Source: Platynereis dumerilii (Eukaryota > Annelida > Polychaeta > Phyllodocida > Nereididae). From it: DNA of 64,000 nucleotides. Numbering within the stretch: the first letter of the stretch is position 1; every line of letters starts with the position of its first letter. Shown one piece after another: positions 1 to 13,846 of this stretch. The notes beneath the pieces are model-generated. The model ran no database searches. It had not been told where the DNA came from and saw only the letters and a list, made by a program, of their open reading frames with translations. Location of the stretch: assembly GCA_026936325.1 (NCBI GenBank), contig JAPTHN010000044.1, forward strand, positions 1,240,001-1,304,000. Direction: 5' to 3'. The translations under genes were made by a program, and so were the position numbers.

Positions 1-3000
1 GGGTGAGTAGCTTTGTCATCTGCATGACGTCACGACTTCAAAGGATTAGTTGACGTCACCGTTACGTCATGACGTAGTGAGCACGCGACATAGCTTTGGG
101 GAGGGGTTACTTGTGGGGTGCCACAGGTGTGAAGATTTCTGGCTTCATTGACCTTCTTAAGGCTGCTGATGTGCTTTGCAGCAACTGCATCAAATGCTTC
201 AGGCTGGTCCATGACATAGTGTATGTAACAAAAGAAGCAACGAGGTGTTAGTAACTCTGACAGTGATACTTTCCCTTATCAAACACATAGATCAGTAGCA
301 TTACCTTAGGGCAGTACCTGTAGGCTGTGCCTGTTGGCATTGACACTCACTGGACAGTGGCTACTAATGGTCAAGCACTGTGATCAAGGTGAATGACCAA
401 GCCAATGGTCAGTGCTCTTGGACATTGTCTGGCCCAGCATAGACACGTGTGCAACCTGTACAATGATGAATCACAAATGAAGTCCTCTTTAGAGTAGCAT
501 CATGCTGGGAGGGATTACACGTGTATTGGTACCCCAACAATTATAAGACAAAAGGACTGACACTGACGCCAGTTATACTTATTGTACACTAATTAAACTG
601 CAATCATTAACTCATTATGGTGACTCTGTCAAGCCTATTTATCATGCTGTCTGGCTGTGGATCATGTGGTATATGGTGTGTACAGGTAGACTGGATGCTT
701 CTAGAGTGCTGGAGTTGTGTTTGTTGGAGACTTTAATGTCAGGCATTTACACTGATGATTTTGGCACCTGAGTCTTTTGGCAGTTCTTTGGTTGGTTGCA
801 TTGCCTCAGTTTCTTATTGGCTGCTTCAATTCTGCTTTCATTCTTTCTTTCCTGTAAGCCTACCTATACTGTGAAGTGGAAAATCTCATTCTTGCTTTTG
901 TGCTTTTGCTGATTGGTCTTTAGATGAAAGGGGTCAATGTTAACAACAGCTGTGCATTGGAATAACCACTGTTACCTTTTCTCTGCTCTGTTTTTATCTT
1001 ATTTATCGCTTGACCAATCTGTCCAGTCTCTGTTTAGTCTCTGTGCAGGTCGTGGTCAGATTCTGTTGTTGGAGATAGCATCTCAATTGGTGGGTTGGCC
1101 CCAGAAGACAATGGAGGAAGCGTGGCGCCCGTCTTTCAAGTCCCCCTTGCACACTTTTGGGATTAGAGAAGAGGTCCAGGGCTAATTGATGCTCACTCGG
1201 ATGCATATGTGCCTAATATAGGCCAAATTGAGCTGGGGGCCTTTGATGTTGCACTGAACACAGTCGAATGCCTCATCATATAAACACATATGGCATCCAT
1301 GACAGCCATTGGCCCACTACAGGTCTGCTAATGCAGCGCTATTCACTTTGATCAGCAAAAAGCCTCTGATGATGTGCAATGCAACAACTGATGGGATTAA
1401 AAGAGGAGCTCATTGAAGTGGGATTGGAGGGGCTGTGTGGGCATTCCTCTGCCATATGCCCTGATATGAGAAGGAGATACGGCAGGGAGATATGGCACGT
1501 ATGAAATTATTATCTTTATTGGCATTTCCTGGCTTATGTACTTTGACCACTTTCGATGCCAGCTGCCCAATGCTATGCTGAAGAGAACCAAATTGTTTCT
1601 GATCTGAGATTTGAGCTTTTCAAAATTGAAAGTTGTTTTGAATATTTTGCTGGACCTGTAGCAATTTGGAGATTTGGATCCAGATCATGAATCTGTCCTT
1701 CAGACTGGAAGCCTAATGAGATCCTGACACATACAGCCAATGTTGCCATTCTATGTTACCATTCTGTGTTTGGCACTGTTTGCAATGGTTTACCCATCAA
1801 TTGCCCAATCATCACCTGCACTGGTGGCATTTTAATTGGCTGCAAATGAGCAACAACAGCATTCTCAGTTCTGCACAGCTGTATTCCTCTGCTTTTCCTG
1901 TTCTTCTCCCATTATCACCCACCGGGGAGCTACATTTGTAATTGCTCTTCGCCTCATGCATAATTCACGAAGAAGGATCCTAACAAAGTCATACTATGAG
2001 GCTCTTCCTGCCAGGTGTTAGTTGACCAAACAAAAAGGTTTAATGAGCTGTTATCTCTGAGGGGTGGGTAATTAGGGGCATATGGTCAATGCTCTAGTCA
2101 AAGCAGTACTGTGACTTATGTTTTGTAGTGATTTCAATGATTCTAACTGTGGTATGTAAATGTCACTTACATATTGTGTGTAAAAGTGATCTTAGCATCA
2201 AATGACCCTAATTATTGTTCCTAGCAGTAACTCACTACTACAGTTGGTTTTTGTTGCAATTAACCTGGGATCGTATGCTCTTGCATGCAAGTTGCCCATT
2301 TACACACTGTTTACATACCAGGTGTTGTTTCTGCTGTATGCACTCCAATGCAGCTATATATGGAAAGATGCTCCCCTGCCTCTGCCTCACAGAGCAGCTA
2401 ATTAAGGGATGCATGATGCCATAGAGCAGTGCGTGATACCTGACTCCCAGCTGCCCAGCTGATGCTGAAACTGATCTCTTGGTGATCTCTTGGTTTCTTC
2501 TGGAGCTACTTTTGGCAACTTCATTTCAAGGATTCAATTCAACACGAAAGGCTGAGACAAAGAAACTGAATAATTAAAGTGATATTCAGTGAATCAAGTG
2601 TGTCTGGGTCAAACAACATGTTTGTCGATACTCTACAAAGTCATGTGGTGCTACTATTTTTGTTTCTGTGATTTTCCTTGATGCTGGTGTACATCTTGAG
2701 TATTTCTTGGAAATAGGTCGCTCCGGAATACTCATCTTCACTTCCTTTTACATTTTCACCAAATGATAAGAGCTTATCATTCTAGAGTATGTTGACTCCA
2801 CTTCATTGTTTTAGACCCATAAGCCACTCTTTATGCTCTCTTGCCCCAAGTTCGAATCTTGACCTGTCAGCCTCCCAAGTCTCATTTTCCTTTGAAACAA
2901 AAGTTCAAAGCCTGGAGCAGTTCAAGGTCTTTAAACATGTTCTAATTAGGCTCGGGTTATATGCTTTTTCAGCCTATCAATCATCTTTTCTTTTAGCATG

Positions 3001-3248
3001 TTAATTTTTACCTGAGGGCAAACGCTTATGATGAATTTGATAGTGTTTTTCTCCTTATTAATCATTGTCCAAATCTTCATATTTACTGTGCATGCAGGTC
3101 ATTCCTTTGATATATAGTACCGGAGACATCAGAAGAACAAGAAAAGAAAGAATAATTAAATATTTTTACTCATAATTCCTGCTTCTACTGAAGTGATGTT
3201 GTCATTTTATTTTGCTAAATTTTGACCTTCACAATTTTGTACCTTCAG
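1..3248. other. INO80 intron sequence, no gene seen
   Basis: This stretch lies upstream of the first INO80 exon in view. No helicase-encoding exon of INO80 can be found in it, so it reads as the 3' end of a longer intron. All open frames are short and lack splice-site support. I see no repeat family with recognisable ends. Confidence 0.6.
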
Positions 3249-6200
3249 ATCCAGCGCATGGTGATCAGCGGCGGACAGTTCCGACCAGATGTCCTCAAGC
3301 CGAAAGAAGTTGTTACGCTGTTGCTGGATGACTCCGAGATGGAGAGAAAATGTAAGTATACAATATTTTATAAATCTATATTTTGACATAATTATAATCA
3401 TTTTATAGAAGTGACAAATAATAAAGTCGAAGAGCTTGGAAGATTCTGAGAATGACCCACTGCCCCACTGGTCATGACTATTGGAGACTCTGGCTGCTGT
3501 GTCAGTTACACTTTGTTCCAATACCTTTTTGTACTGGAACTGCCATAGTGAATTGTGTCTGTTACCTTTTCCTGTTCAAAGGTAATTGATGACCTTCTAT
3601 TTGTTATATACCAGTTTTCCTACACCTTGATGACTATGAGTTCCAGTGGGGAGTGTCAAGCCCTTCCCCTCTGCTCTGCCTCCACTAGAGTTCCCCCTGC
3701 CTCTGTTGTGTGCTTCAGGTCCCAGGGGCTCAATTTGAGAAGTCGTGAGCTCTCATTGACAGCACATTAGTGACTTTTGGGTATATGAAGATTCATTGAA
3801 GAGTTGAGTTTCTTTGGACTGACAGCCGGTCACTACTTGCCCCATGCTGGGTGCTATGCTAGATGCAATGCTGGCTGTATTAGCTGGCTGTGTTAGCTGG
3901 CTGTATTAGCTGGGAGGGTCCTACCCCCTAAAGAGTCCCTCCCAATGGCTCCCATCACTCAGCCATCAGGCCATCTGTGCCTATGTCTGTCTGTCCATAG
4001 TCTGTGTGTCTCTGTCCCTGCTCATTAAGTGGACACTATTAGCTCAAGACATATCAGACAGGAGACCAAGAATAGAAAGCAAGCAATGCCCACTCCCTCC
4101 CTCCAAAGCGGAGGCCAGCCCAAGTCTTTGGTCTTAGCTTTGATCTCAGGTGTTGATAGTTCAGTGTTCACCATTGTCACTGCATCGGCCAGCACACTTT
4201 CTCTGGTTATTGTCCAACAAGGGATGATTAATTTTTTATGCCCAAAAGTGCAGGCTAGTGAATATTTCTTTAAAAACTTTTTGATATACTGAAATGACAG
4301 AAATATTTCAAATCAAATCAAGAATATATAGCATTTTCCTACGTTTCTTCAACATCGTTTTTTAGAGTCTTAAGAAATGATATGTTGACGAGAACCTACG
4401 TGTATTTCATTCGTCATTGTGTTTTAATATTTGACTGTAGGTGTTTTACTTCTCTGCTGTCCCATTAATCTCAACTAAGGCTTTAGTGTTCCGACTTGGA
4501 GCTGTTGCCTGGTGGTGGTCTTTTCCTCAGATTAGTATTGTGGTCAATCTTTGACCATGTCCAACCCACTGCCCAATGAGCCCAGTGTCCAAGGGTGGTG
4601 GCTTTTGGTTGGTGGCTTCTGGTGGACATTAGACCCCAAACAATGACCACCATCCGCATTGTATGCTTGGCCTTAGTGACATTGTATGCTGACAATGGCC
4701 AATGCTATATCTGGCAACTCAGCTGGGTCCTTGGTGTCTGACTGGTCTCAGTGGTCAGTCTGTTCATCCCCGGAGTAAAATGATACAAGTAGCATTCTGC
4801 TGTGAGACCTGAGAAGGAAATGCTACTATTTTCTGACATGTTGACATTAATTCAATTAAGAGGCTTTTGATTGTAATTGTCGCATGCACTAAGCTACACG
4901 CGTTGTACAAGCAACGCACACTTCCTTACAAATGCTGACAATGCCATGATTGGCTGTGTGCGAATAATTAATAGCTGGTTAAGCATGCAACAATCAGGAA
5001 ATGCACAGAGCATAGAGCACTGGGCATGATTTATTCAGATTTCCCATGGTCAATTTAGCATGTGTATTTGTGTGCTGTTTCCTGCTTAGTGGACAGTGTC
5101 CATCCATTGTGCCCTCATTAAATTTTGCTTGTCCACTCTGTCGGAATTTGTTAAACACCTCAGCCTGTCAGTTTTCAAGCCAACAGCTCAAGTGGTGATG
5201 CCGCATGCCTGAAGGCTCCTGAAGGGTCCTGAAGGCTGTTATTGGTAACCTGGGTCCAGCCTGATGTCCACCCTGAGCTGCCCTGATGTCCAGTTGTGGT
5301 CATCCTCCATTGTTTTGCCTGACAGATGGCCAGCTCATGTGTGACAGAGTCTGTCATTTCATCCCCAAATTGTTTCCTGAACGTGAATGCCCATGCCACC
5401 CAGTAGCTCCTGTGATTGCACCTTCCCTTTTGTCAAGAATCTCCAAGTAAAATGCCTGAAATTTCTCCACACTGTTTTGACATCCGATACTACAAAGTCA
5501 ACAACGCAAGTCACTTTACTTTCCTACTTTATTGCTTGTACCCCTGGGGTATTGTTGTTGTTTCATTGTGAGTTTTAGGCAAACAGTCATTTGTGACCCC
5601 CATAAAGCTTTTGATCAAGTTGGAACAAGTTGAAAGATCAATATAAAGCAGATTCTGAGGTAAACCAATTGATGTGAAGCATATAATGTGATCCATTTGT
5701 GGTGATCCATAATTAAGGAATTCCGTGGCAATTCAGGGTCCACTGCATTGTAGCAACATAGAGTGTAGGTACCAGTAATGAACCTTTTATAAAGTGCTTC
5801 ACAAATGTCATGAGAAACAAAAACCACATCATTTTCTTCACACATTTTCCCAAGGAAGTCATTTTCCTCAATGTGCAACTATTAATACTCTATTCACAGG
5901 AAGTTACTCCAGGACATTCCCAAATCTTTCAACCAAACATCTAGCTAAACGTTAAACTGTTCTCCATACTCCCAACTCCATAGTGGCATGCCTGGTAATC
6001 AAGTTATTCCAAGAAGTCTGGAAATGATTGATGCTAAATGGTCATTGATTAGTCAAGTAAATACAGTTAGAAGTCACCCACAGTCAGTGTTGGTCATTGT
6101 CAGCCAGTATAAGTGAAAGGTAGTCCACTCAGTCCAGTCTCATGCAGGGAAAAGTCATCCCATCGGCTGTCAAATGCAGGGCCAATGCAATCTTACCCCT

Positions 6201-9200
6201 GATTACGGAAGGGCAATTATTTGGAGGCCATTACTGCCTTGGCAGGGAGTCCGACCTGGCTAACCTCTTGCTGTATTTTATCATGGACGATTAGAGGGGA
6301 CTGCTAACTTCACCTACTTTCCACCAGGTCGCTAGTAGTCTGGCCTATTACGTCACACCACCACCCAGTATGAACGGAAATTGAGGGAACTAGCGCATTC
6401 TTGCTTTTGACAGCAGAATGTCAACAAGATGATGGGAGTTTTCTCACTTTTCTGATTCGGAATTGTCTTTGCAGTCAGTTGCAATGGCTAGTGGTGGAAG
6501 CAAGAATTGCTGCATGCCACAATGTAGCAACTATTTTGGCAAGACGGGCAGTACAGTCTCATATATGTCACTTCCCAGCAGGGATTATCCAGAATGGAGA
6601 TCAAAAATGATCTCAAAAATTGGCAGAGCTGACAAGCAATTTAAACCAGATGAACACAAGATTTGCTCAGCACACTTTCAACAACGAGACCTTGTGTTTC
6701 ATGGTAAGTATTCTGATTTTCATTGCCATAACTAATGATGTCTGATTGTGTATCACAGCTAGGTATAGCACCCTCCAACACAGTGACCCTGCTAATTCAG
6801 AGCATGCTTTCACATAACATAATAGAGGCAAGGGCCAAGGGGTATTGTAACTGCACTAAAATAGACTGACAGATGCTATATATTTGCAGGGTACCTGTTG
6901 AAGTATGAATATATATTCTATAGGCAGTATGGAAGACGAGTGCCAATCTTCATATCTTCATTGATCCTGCAAAATGGGATGTGCCTGACTAGTGTTCCTC
7001 CTCAAGTCAGCGTTTGGGGCGGGGCAGGATTTTTTTTGGGGGGGGGGGGGTTGTCATTAGGGAACTGACCCCCTAAAAATGTGCCAGCCTTTCAATTTGA
7101 TAGTCAATTTGGGCAGGGATCTGTAAAATTTGGACAAAAAGCCCCCATCGTTTAGCCCCCCCCCCCCAAAAAAGGCCACTTCTCCTATGCCTATGGAATA
7201 TTGTCAGGGGGTGTAATAATCAATGAGCAGGTACTTTTAACTGTTCACATGCAAGTCCACAATTCTGTAATGTACATGCAATTGTCCAAGACCAAGGTGT
7301 GCATCATTTATAAGTTTGTTTATTATTTTGCATGTTTGGGCAGGGGGGGGGGACTGCTAAAAATCTGCATAAATCCTTATCAAATTTTAACAGCAACAGG
7401 TTGGGTGTCACATATAAAATTTTCAGCTGTAGGCAATTTGTCTTTTTTTTTAACAAAGCATTAACAAATCTGCCGGCAACAGTACAAGTTTAGTTTTAGT
7501 TATGTATGAAGTATTGATGAGATGAAAGAGTCTATCCCGTGGATGCTTAATCAGTCTTTATTAAGATCCAAAATCCTCTGCCGGACCGAATGGAAATCTT
7601 GGCTATTTCAAGAAATTTTAACATTTATCTAATTACAATTATTTTGGTCTGAACTGCCGGAATGGTCGAAAATCTGCAGGACAGGTCCTTCAGACTGGCA
7701 ATTGTTGCAGCAACTGTGCCTGATGTCACTGTGTCACTTATTAAGAATGCCAATGTCCAATTCCAAATTTGTCGTTTTCCTACCCGTGTGCACCTCCGCT
7801 TACGTGTGTTCAATGTTTGGCAGAGCCTGAAACTTTACGTTATGACTACATAATGTACCTTAAAATTGATTGGTAATTTTCATTAATGATCCTGCAGGCA
7901 AGGGCTATCGATTGGCCAAAAATAGCCTGCCTACATTGAATATGCCAGTCAAGAGCATACCTGATACTTCAGGCAGCGAAAGACCAGAACCTGTGAGCTG
8001 ATAACTATACATTATCAAGTTGAAGAGTGCTTCTCACTTCTGTTGACTTTGCAAATTGTGTTCACTCTTTCAGGTCAATGTTGAAAACCATTTGTTTGTA
8101 TTTTTCAATTGAGTTTGAATTTCATTTATAATAATTGTTATATTGCCTAATAGGCTGGATGGATGATGCTTTATGTCCTGTATTCATGTTCATGCAACAC
8201 TAATGAGAACCAGAGGAGGACACAGCAATAAGTTAAAGGACGATCATCTGAAACTGCTGTCCAACACAAGTTCTCCAGCCATTGCTGGAATTAAGACTGG
8301 AAGCTCCGAGCACTACCAACTGAGCTATTACCCTGCCCTAATGTCAAATAGGTACCTGGTATAATTCTTTTACATAAACTGAAATTATTTGCAGTATTTA
8401 GAAGCTATACCAGTAGCGCTCTATATATTAAATTACATGACATGGTCCGATTTAATCTTGTATAATATTATATAATCCTGGAAAAATGTATCTACATTTT
8501 TTTTTAACACATGTTATTTCGTTTTGTATTTTGATTTTAACAGATGTGTCTGTTTGAGATTATGTTCATTTAACCTTTAAATATATTAATATAAATTTTC
8601 AGTAATGTTATTCAGCTTGTTGAGAGAACAGGGTATACACGTCCATGTTATGTTCTGTTCCCCATGTAATATAATATTATGTGAAAATGTATTCCATAAA
8701 CAGATATGAAAAATTCATGTTTCAGTATTTAATTTCATATCAATTTCAAAATATTTAGGTTAAATCATTTTTGAATAAATTAAATATCTGTTGAGCATAG
8801 AGGTTTTTCGGGCTGAATTAACAGGAATGTAAAATTGAAGTTATGATCATTTGATAATGTCATATGAAAATGCTGTTATCTTTTTCAGACTGAGCGAGAA
8901 CCACCTGTTGTGCCCGAACGGGTGTATTACTACTCATTCAATGAACTGACTGAAGTGGCTAAGAAGAAAATACGGGAACCTTGGGTGGTGCTGAGGAAAT
9001 CAGCCACTTTCCTGGCAATCGGAGAAGTTGACAAAAACCTTGATATAGCCACCAAGGTGATATTTAGGAATTCCTTCATTCCTGAAGTGAAACGTTATGG
9101 TATATTAGCTTTTGTACTCGCTTTTGTCTAACTAACAGCATTTCTCCGTAATTTGTTGTAATCCTTATGCCACAACATTATCATAGAATGAAGCATTAAA

Positions 9201-12200
9201 AGATGTTGTAAAAACGGAGCACTTGCTTGACAGTTGTGATGACAGACAACAAAAACAGTTCTTTATTGGCACAAAACAAAAAACAGTTCTTTTGAAAAAA
9301 CAGCAAAAAATAGTTAAGAGACCACAAAAACAGTTCTTTTAAAAAAAATTTTGATTTTGAGGGGCTCATGAACCCCTGAATTTTCGACAGTAACTGTTAA
9401 GTTTAGCCTTGCAATTGTGCAAAGTGGGCATACAAGCACAAAGTGATTTACCAATTTAGCCTGGGAATAATTTGAAATGCATCTTAATTTTCAGATCTCA
9501 AGCTCAACCTAAACTTTGATGTGGAGGTTGCAGGATTAGGTCCACTGCTAAAAAAACTGTCTGACCTGAAATGGTGTACTGGCTCACCAAAATCTGCTCT
9601 ATGTACTGTTGCAGTTGATAAAGAAGGTGAGCTGTATATATAGTTTTTGATTAAAATTAAAATTCCGTTCCAGTTGTTATTCACACGTTATATAATTGTG
9701 ACTGTTTGTTGGTTGTCATTGTTGCCTTTGTAACTTTGTTATCACTGTTTTCTGTACGAAATATCAACAGGCTTCAAATTGTTAGCAGCTATTAGTAACT
9801 TCAGTACAATGATACTCCATGGCTCAGTAAGACATGAGTTAACCTCACACATTATATTATTTTTGGATGGTGATCTGCAAAAAAAAACACCACAACTTAG
9901 AATACATAACATATACCTTTTCTTAACAGTCATTATTATTAACATAAATTTTTCTGTTTTAGGAACATGCAAGTTCTGTGAAGTGAACAAACAACAAGAA
10001 CTTGAAAAGCTCTCTCGCCCAATCAAGAAGAAGACTCCATTGATACAAGCATCCAAACAAGCCCTGATTCAGGAAGTAAGAGATCGCAGACAAGAAAACA
10101 AGGAGCTCGAAGCAACTCTTGCAAGCATTCGTAAAAAGATTAACGAAGAAAGTGTGGCAGTTACTGAGGAATTGCAGGTATCGTATATCATGATGAACCA
10201 TTATTTGTGCTTAGCAGTTTTTAATTATCAAGCATATAAAAAATTTTAGTTCACATAGTGCGTCTTTCAGTAAAGTGTTTGAATTTATTGCTGCCTTTAC
10301 ACTGTTTAGCTGCCAACAATTTCCCGTATTTCCCCAAATATTACAAAGGGGTGCACCATTTCAAATCTGAAAACTGAAACCATTTTTAATCCTGAAACCA
10401 ACATCAAAGCCCCAAAGGCCAAAGCAATTAAATTTCTGTACCACTGACTAGAATTGTCTTTTCAAGCCGACTCCAATCATACCGTAGATGTTGGGGCTGC
10501 AAAATCGAAACCAAATTAATCAGATTTGCTAATATATCAAAACCATTTTAATCCAAGAAGGCCAAAAAACCTATACTATCCAGCGGCACCTCTATATATA
10601 TATATACAGCCTCTATTGGTAGTGAGTGACAAATCACTGATAACAAATAATTATATTTAAGTTTTCAACATGTAAAAAATTAAAATTGGATATATATAGT
10701 AAACTCATGAAAATTTTTTTTTTCCAATTTTCATTATAATAATATCATTATATTGGAGACCTTGCATTATAGGCTTACTTGCTCTTGTTGTGAAAAAAAT
10801 TTTGAGTCTTTTGTTGCTTTTAAGTAATCGAATAATTTCTTTGTTCAGGATGGCTTCGACGAAATACTTCGTTCTGCACAAATAGAAGACAATTTTGTGA
10901 AACTGTTTTGGGAAGAGCAGGTCAAAGCAAGGGCACGAGACCCAAGGGGCATGAGGTGGCACCCAATGCTGATTCGGTGAAAACATTTTTCATGTATTTA
11001 GTTCCACAATCTTAAAATATCGTAAAATGAGGTAATGTTGGCAATCCGGGGGGGAAAGTTGGCCGGCTATTTTAACCCACTTAATGGCAGAAATTCCAAC
11101 TGTCCTCAATGACACTGGTGAAATTTGCCGAAGAATCTGTGTCACTGAGAAAAGTAGGCATTTCTTCCATTAAATGGGTCAAAATAGCCGACTAACTGTC
11201 CCCCAGATTGGAAATTGACCACGTTCTAGAGTAGTCATGCACCATGTGTTACATGAGATGAGGTTCAGATACCACTCCCGTCAATGCTGGAGGCTCTAAC
11301 TGTAATGATTGGTAGGACTGAGCTGATTATATAATTATAAGAAATAGGTGCTGCATGAAATCACACTTTATTTTTATGATAAGTTTTGAGAAGCCAACTG
11401 GAGATTTAATTTTCTGTACATGATAAAGATATAGATAAAGGGATCTATGTTTGACACTTATAAGACAAAGTGAGTGCAAATACTGTAAAACTGCCCTGGC
11501 AACAATTATTGAAAAATACCTGTTAACTGTTAAACAATAATTGGGAAAATTACAGTAGAAGATCTATTCTTTTTCACTTCAGTTTTGCCATCTACCTGCA
11601 CTTCCAGAGCCCAAGGGCATATGAGGCTTTGAGGGAGACAGGGGTCCTCAGATTACCCAACCAGAGCACCTTAAGAGATTACACAGGGGTAATCGACAGT
11701 ACTGATGGCTTCCAGCCCCATGTTTTTCAGGTAAGCATTTGTCCGAAAGGAACTTTTATGTGATTAACACTCACTGATTTTATTGCAGAGAATACAATAG
11801 TCTACATTCATGAATAAATGAGAATAAAAAATTCTCAGAAATTAATGGATCTACACTTAAAGACAAAATATTCATGCACCTTCAATTTGTGGCACAAAAT
11901 TGGTGCGGTGGCGTGAAACATTTTATTTTTCAACGAATACTGAAGATTCAGAATTGTGCTCACATTGATATTAAGATAATTTTAGCTTGTCCAAAGGGTG
12001 GTTGTTCATTCGAGATTTTATCACAGGCATATCAGATTTGTTTCCAGATTTTTTAGAGCTAGCCACATTTGGCCAAATTTCAAGATCGAGAATTCATGCC
12101 GTCAGGGTTGGCAAGTTTACGATGAAGATAGCTTGGTTTTCACTTGTAAAACTTAGTCGTCTTACTCTTAGTTTAAATATTACGGACTTGTGGCAGGGTT

Positions 12201-13809
12201 TTTTATGAATATGATTTATTATAGGCAATTGAAAAGAAGCTGAAGGCATTGCCAGAAAATGAGCGATATGGGGTCTTGATGCTGGATGAAATGTCCATAC
12301 GAAGCGACTTGGTGTACCACAAGAAGTCGGACCAAATTATAGGATTCGTGCATCCTGAAACTTGGTCGTTTAATGAAAAGGTGAGGAGACAATGTTTGAT
12401 AGTACACAACTGTGCTACAACACAACACAAATACGACAAAATCATGTTTTAGGCAAGCATGCAACATTTGTGATTGTCTCCATAAGCTGAAAAAGTTGCT
12501 ATTTGATGCCATTTTACCCTGTTTGAATGTTAAACTGACATTAAGGGAATTTAAGTTAGTTTTTAACTTGATATGGATGATTATTACTATGTCACTTGCT
12601 TTATTATTTCTGGCTTAGTAATAATAGGCTTTTTTAAGTCAGTTTAGTCAATGCGTATTATACACTGTATCATGGCATTTTGAATATCAGCCCTCGTACC
12701 ATGCCCTAATAGCTATGTATAAATACAGGGGGTCACATATTGGCTTTCCTCAGGAATTTGTGTGCCCTCTTGGTTAACCCCCCCCCCCCAAAGTTTGTAG
12801 CGACTCTACCGTATAACCGTACTAATATATTTGACCAATGGTCTTGTGTTGTAGCATGGCCACTGCTCCACCACTCAATATGGAAACATACGTTACTCTC
12901 TCCTTACTCTCCTACTGATATTTCCAAGCCCCTCATTGTACAAGTACTAGGACTTTTGCAAAAGGAATAAGTACACAGAACCACTGCAAAGTCCAGAATT
13001 TAACTTAAGAAAGCTGTAATTGGACGGTAAATCCAAGAGCAAGAGTATGGTAACGTGAACATATGCTTTCTTCACGTTACTGTCTCCACCAAAATCACGT
13101 TACCGTACTCCCTGTTGGGGCTTATGAAGCTAATTTTCAACAAGAAGGGATAAGTTACAAAAATATAAGCGACCAACATCTTCTCTATGTTGTAAGTTGC
13201 CATATAACATGGATGAACAATGAAAAGATAATGAATAAAAATATATATTAGAACTGAGATTATTTATTAGAGGAGACGATAAAGTACGTTACCGTACTCA
13301 GTGGTGTAGCAGTGATGGCTCTCCAGCACGATGAAAGGGCAGATGCATGAAATGCCATGCTATAACATTTATATTTATGTTGGCTTTTGTATCTTATAGA
13401 AAATTATTTACCTCAAATAAAAATGTTTCATCTAAGTGCATAATGAAAAATGTTTTTGATCCTAAAAAATATATTTTGATTTAGCTTCAAATGGTATTTC
13501 TAATGATGAGCTTCGACCATAATAAATCTGAGATATCATATTTGCAGGTCCCAGCAAAGGTCGTTGCCAGCCAAGTTCTGGTCTTTATGGTCAGAGGCAT
13601 CAACAATACGGTGAAGGAGTCTGTTGCTCACTTTGGAACCACAACGGCTAGAGCCGATTTCATCTATAACAAAACGTGGAATGCTGTCGCATTATTGGAG
13701 ATGCATTCCATGAAAGTAAGTTTTGGTGAAATTCATACTGACCTAAGTGTGGCTCAAAACTGTTTTAAATTATTATATTTTCACTAATTCTAACAGAAAA
13801 TTGTCAAGT

Positions 13810-13846
<37 letters not shown>

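Noticed and set aside
30-212. Minus-strand frame of 60 codons at the window start
   Set aside because: It has no recognisable motif or convincing splice sites and lies in the expected INO80 intron.
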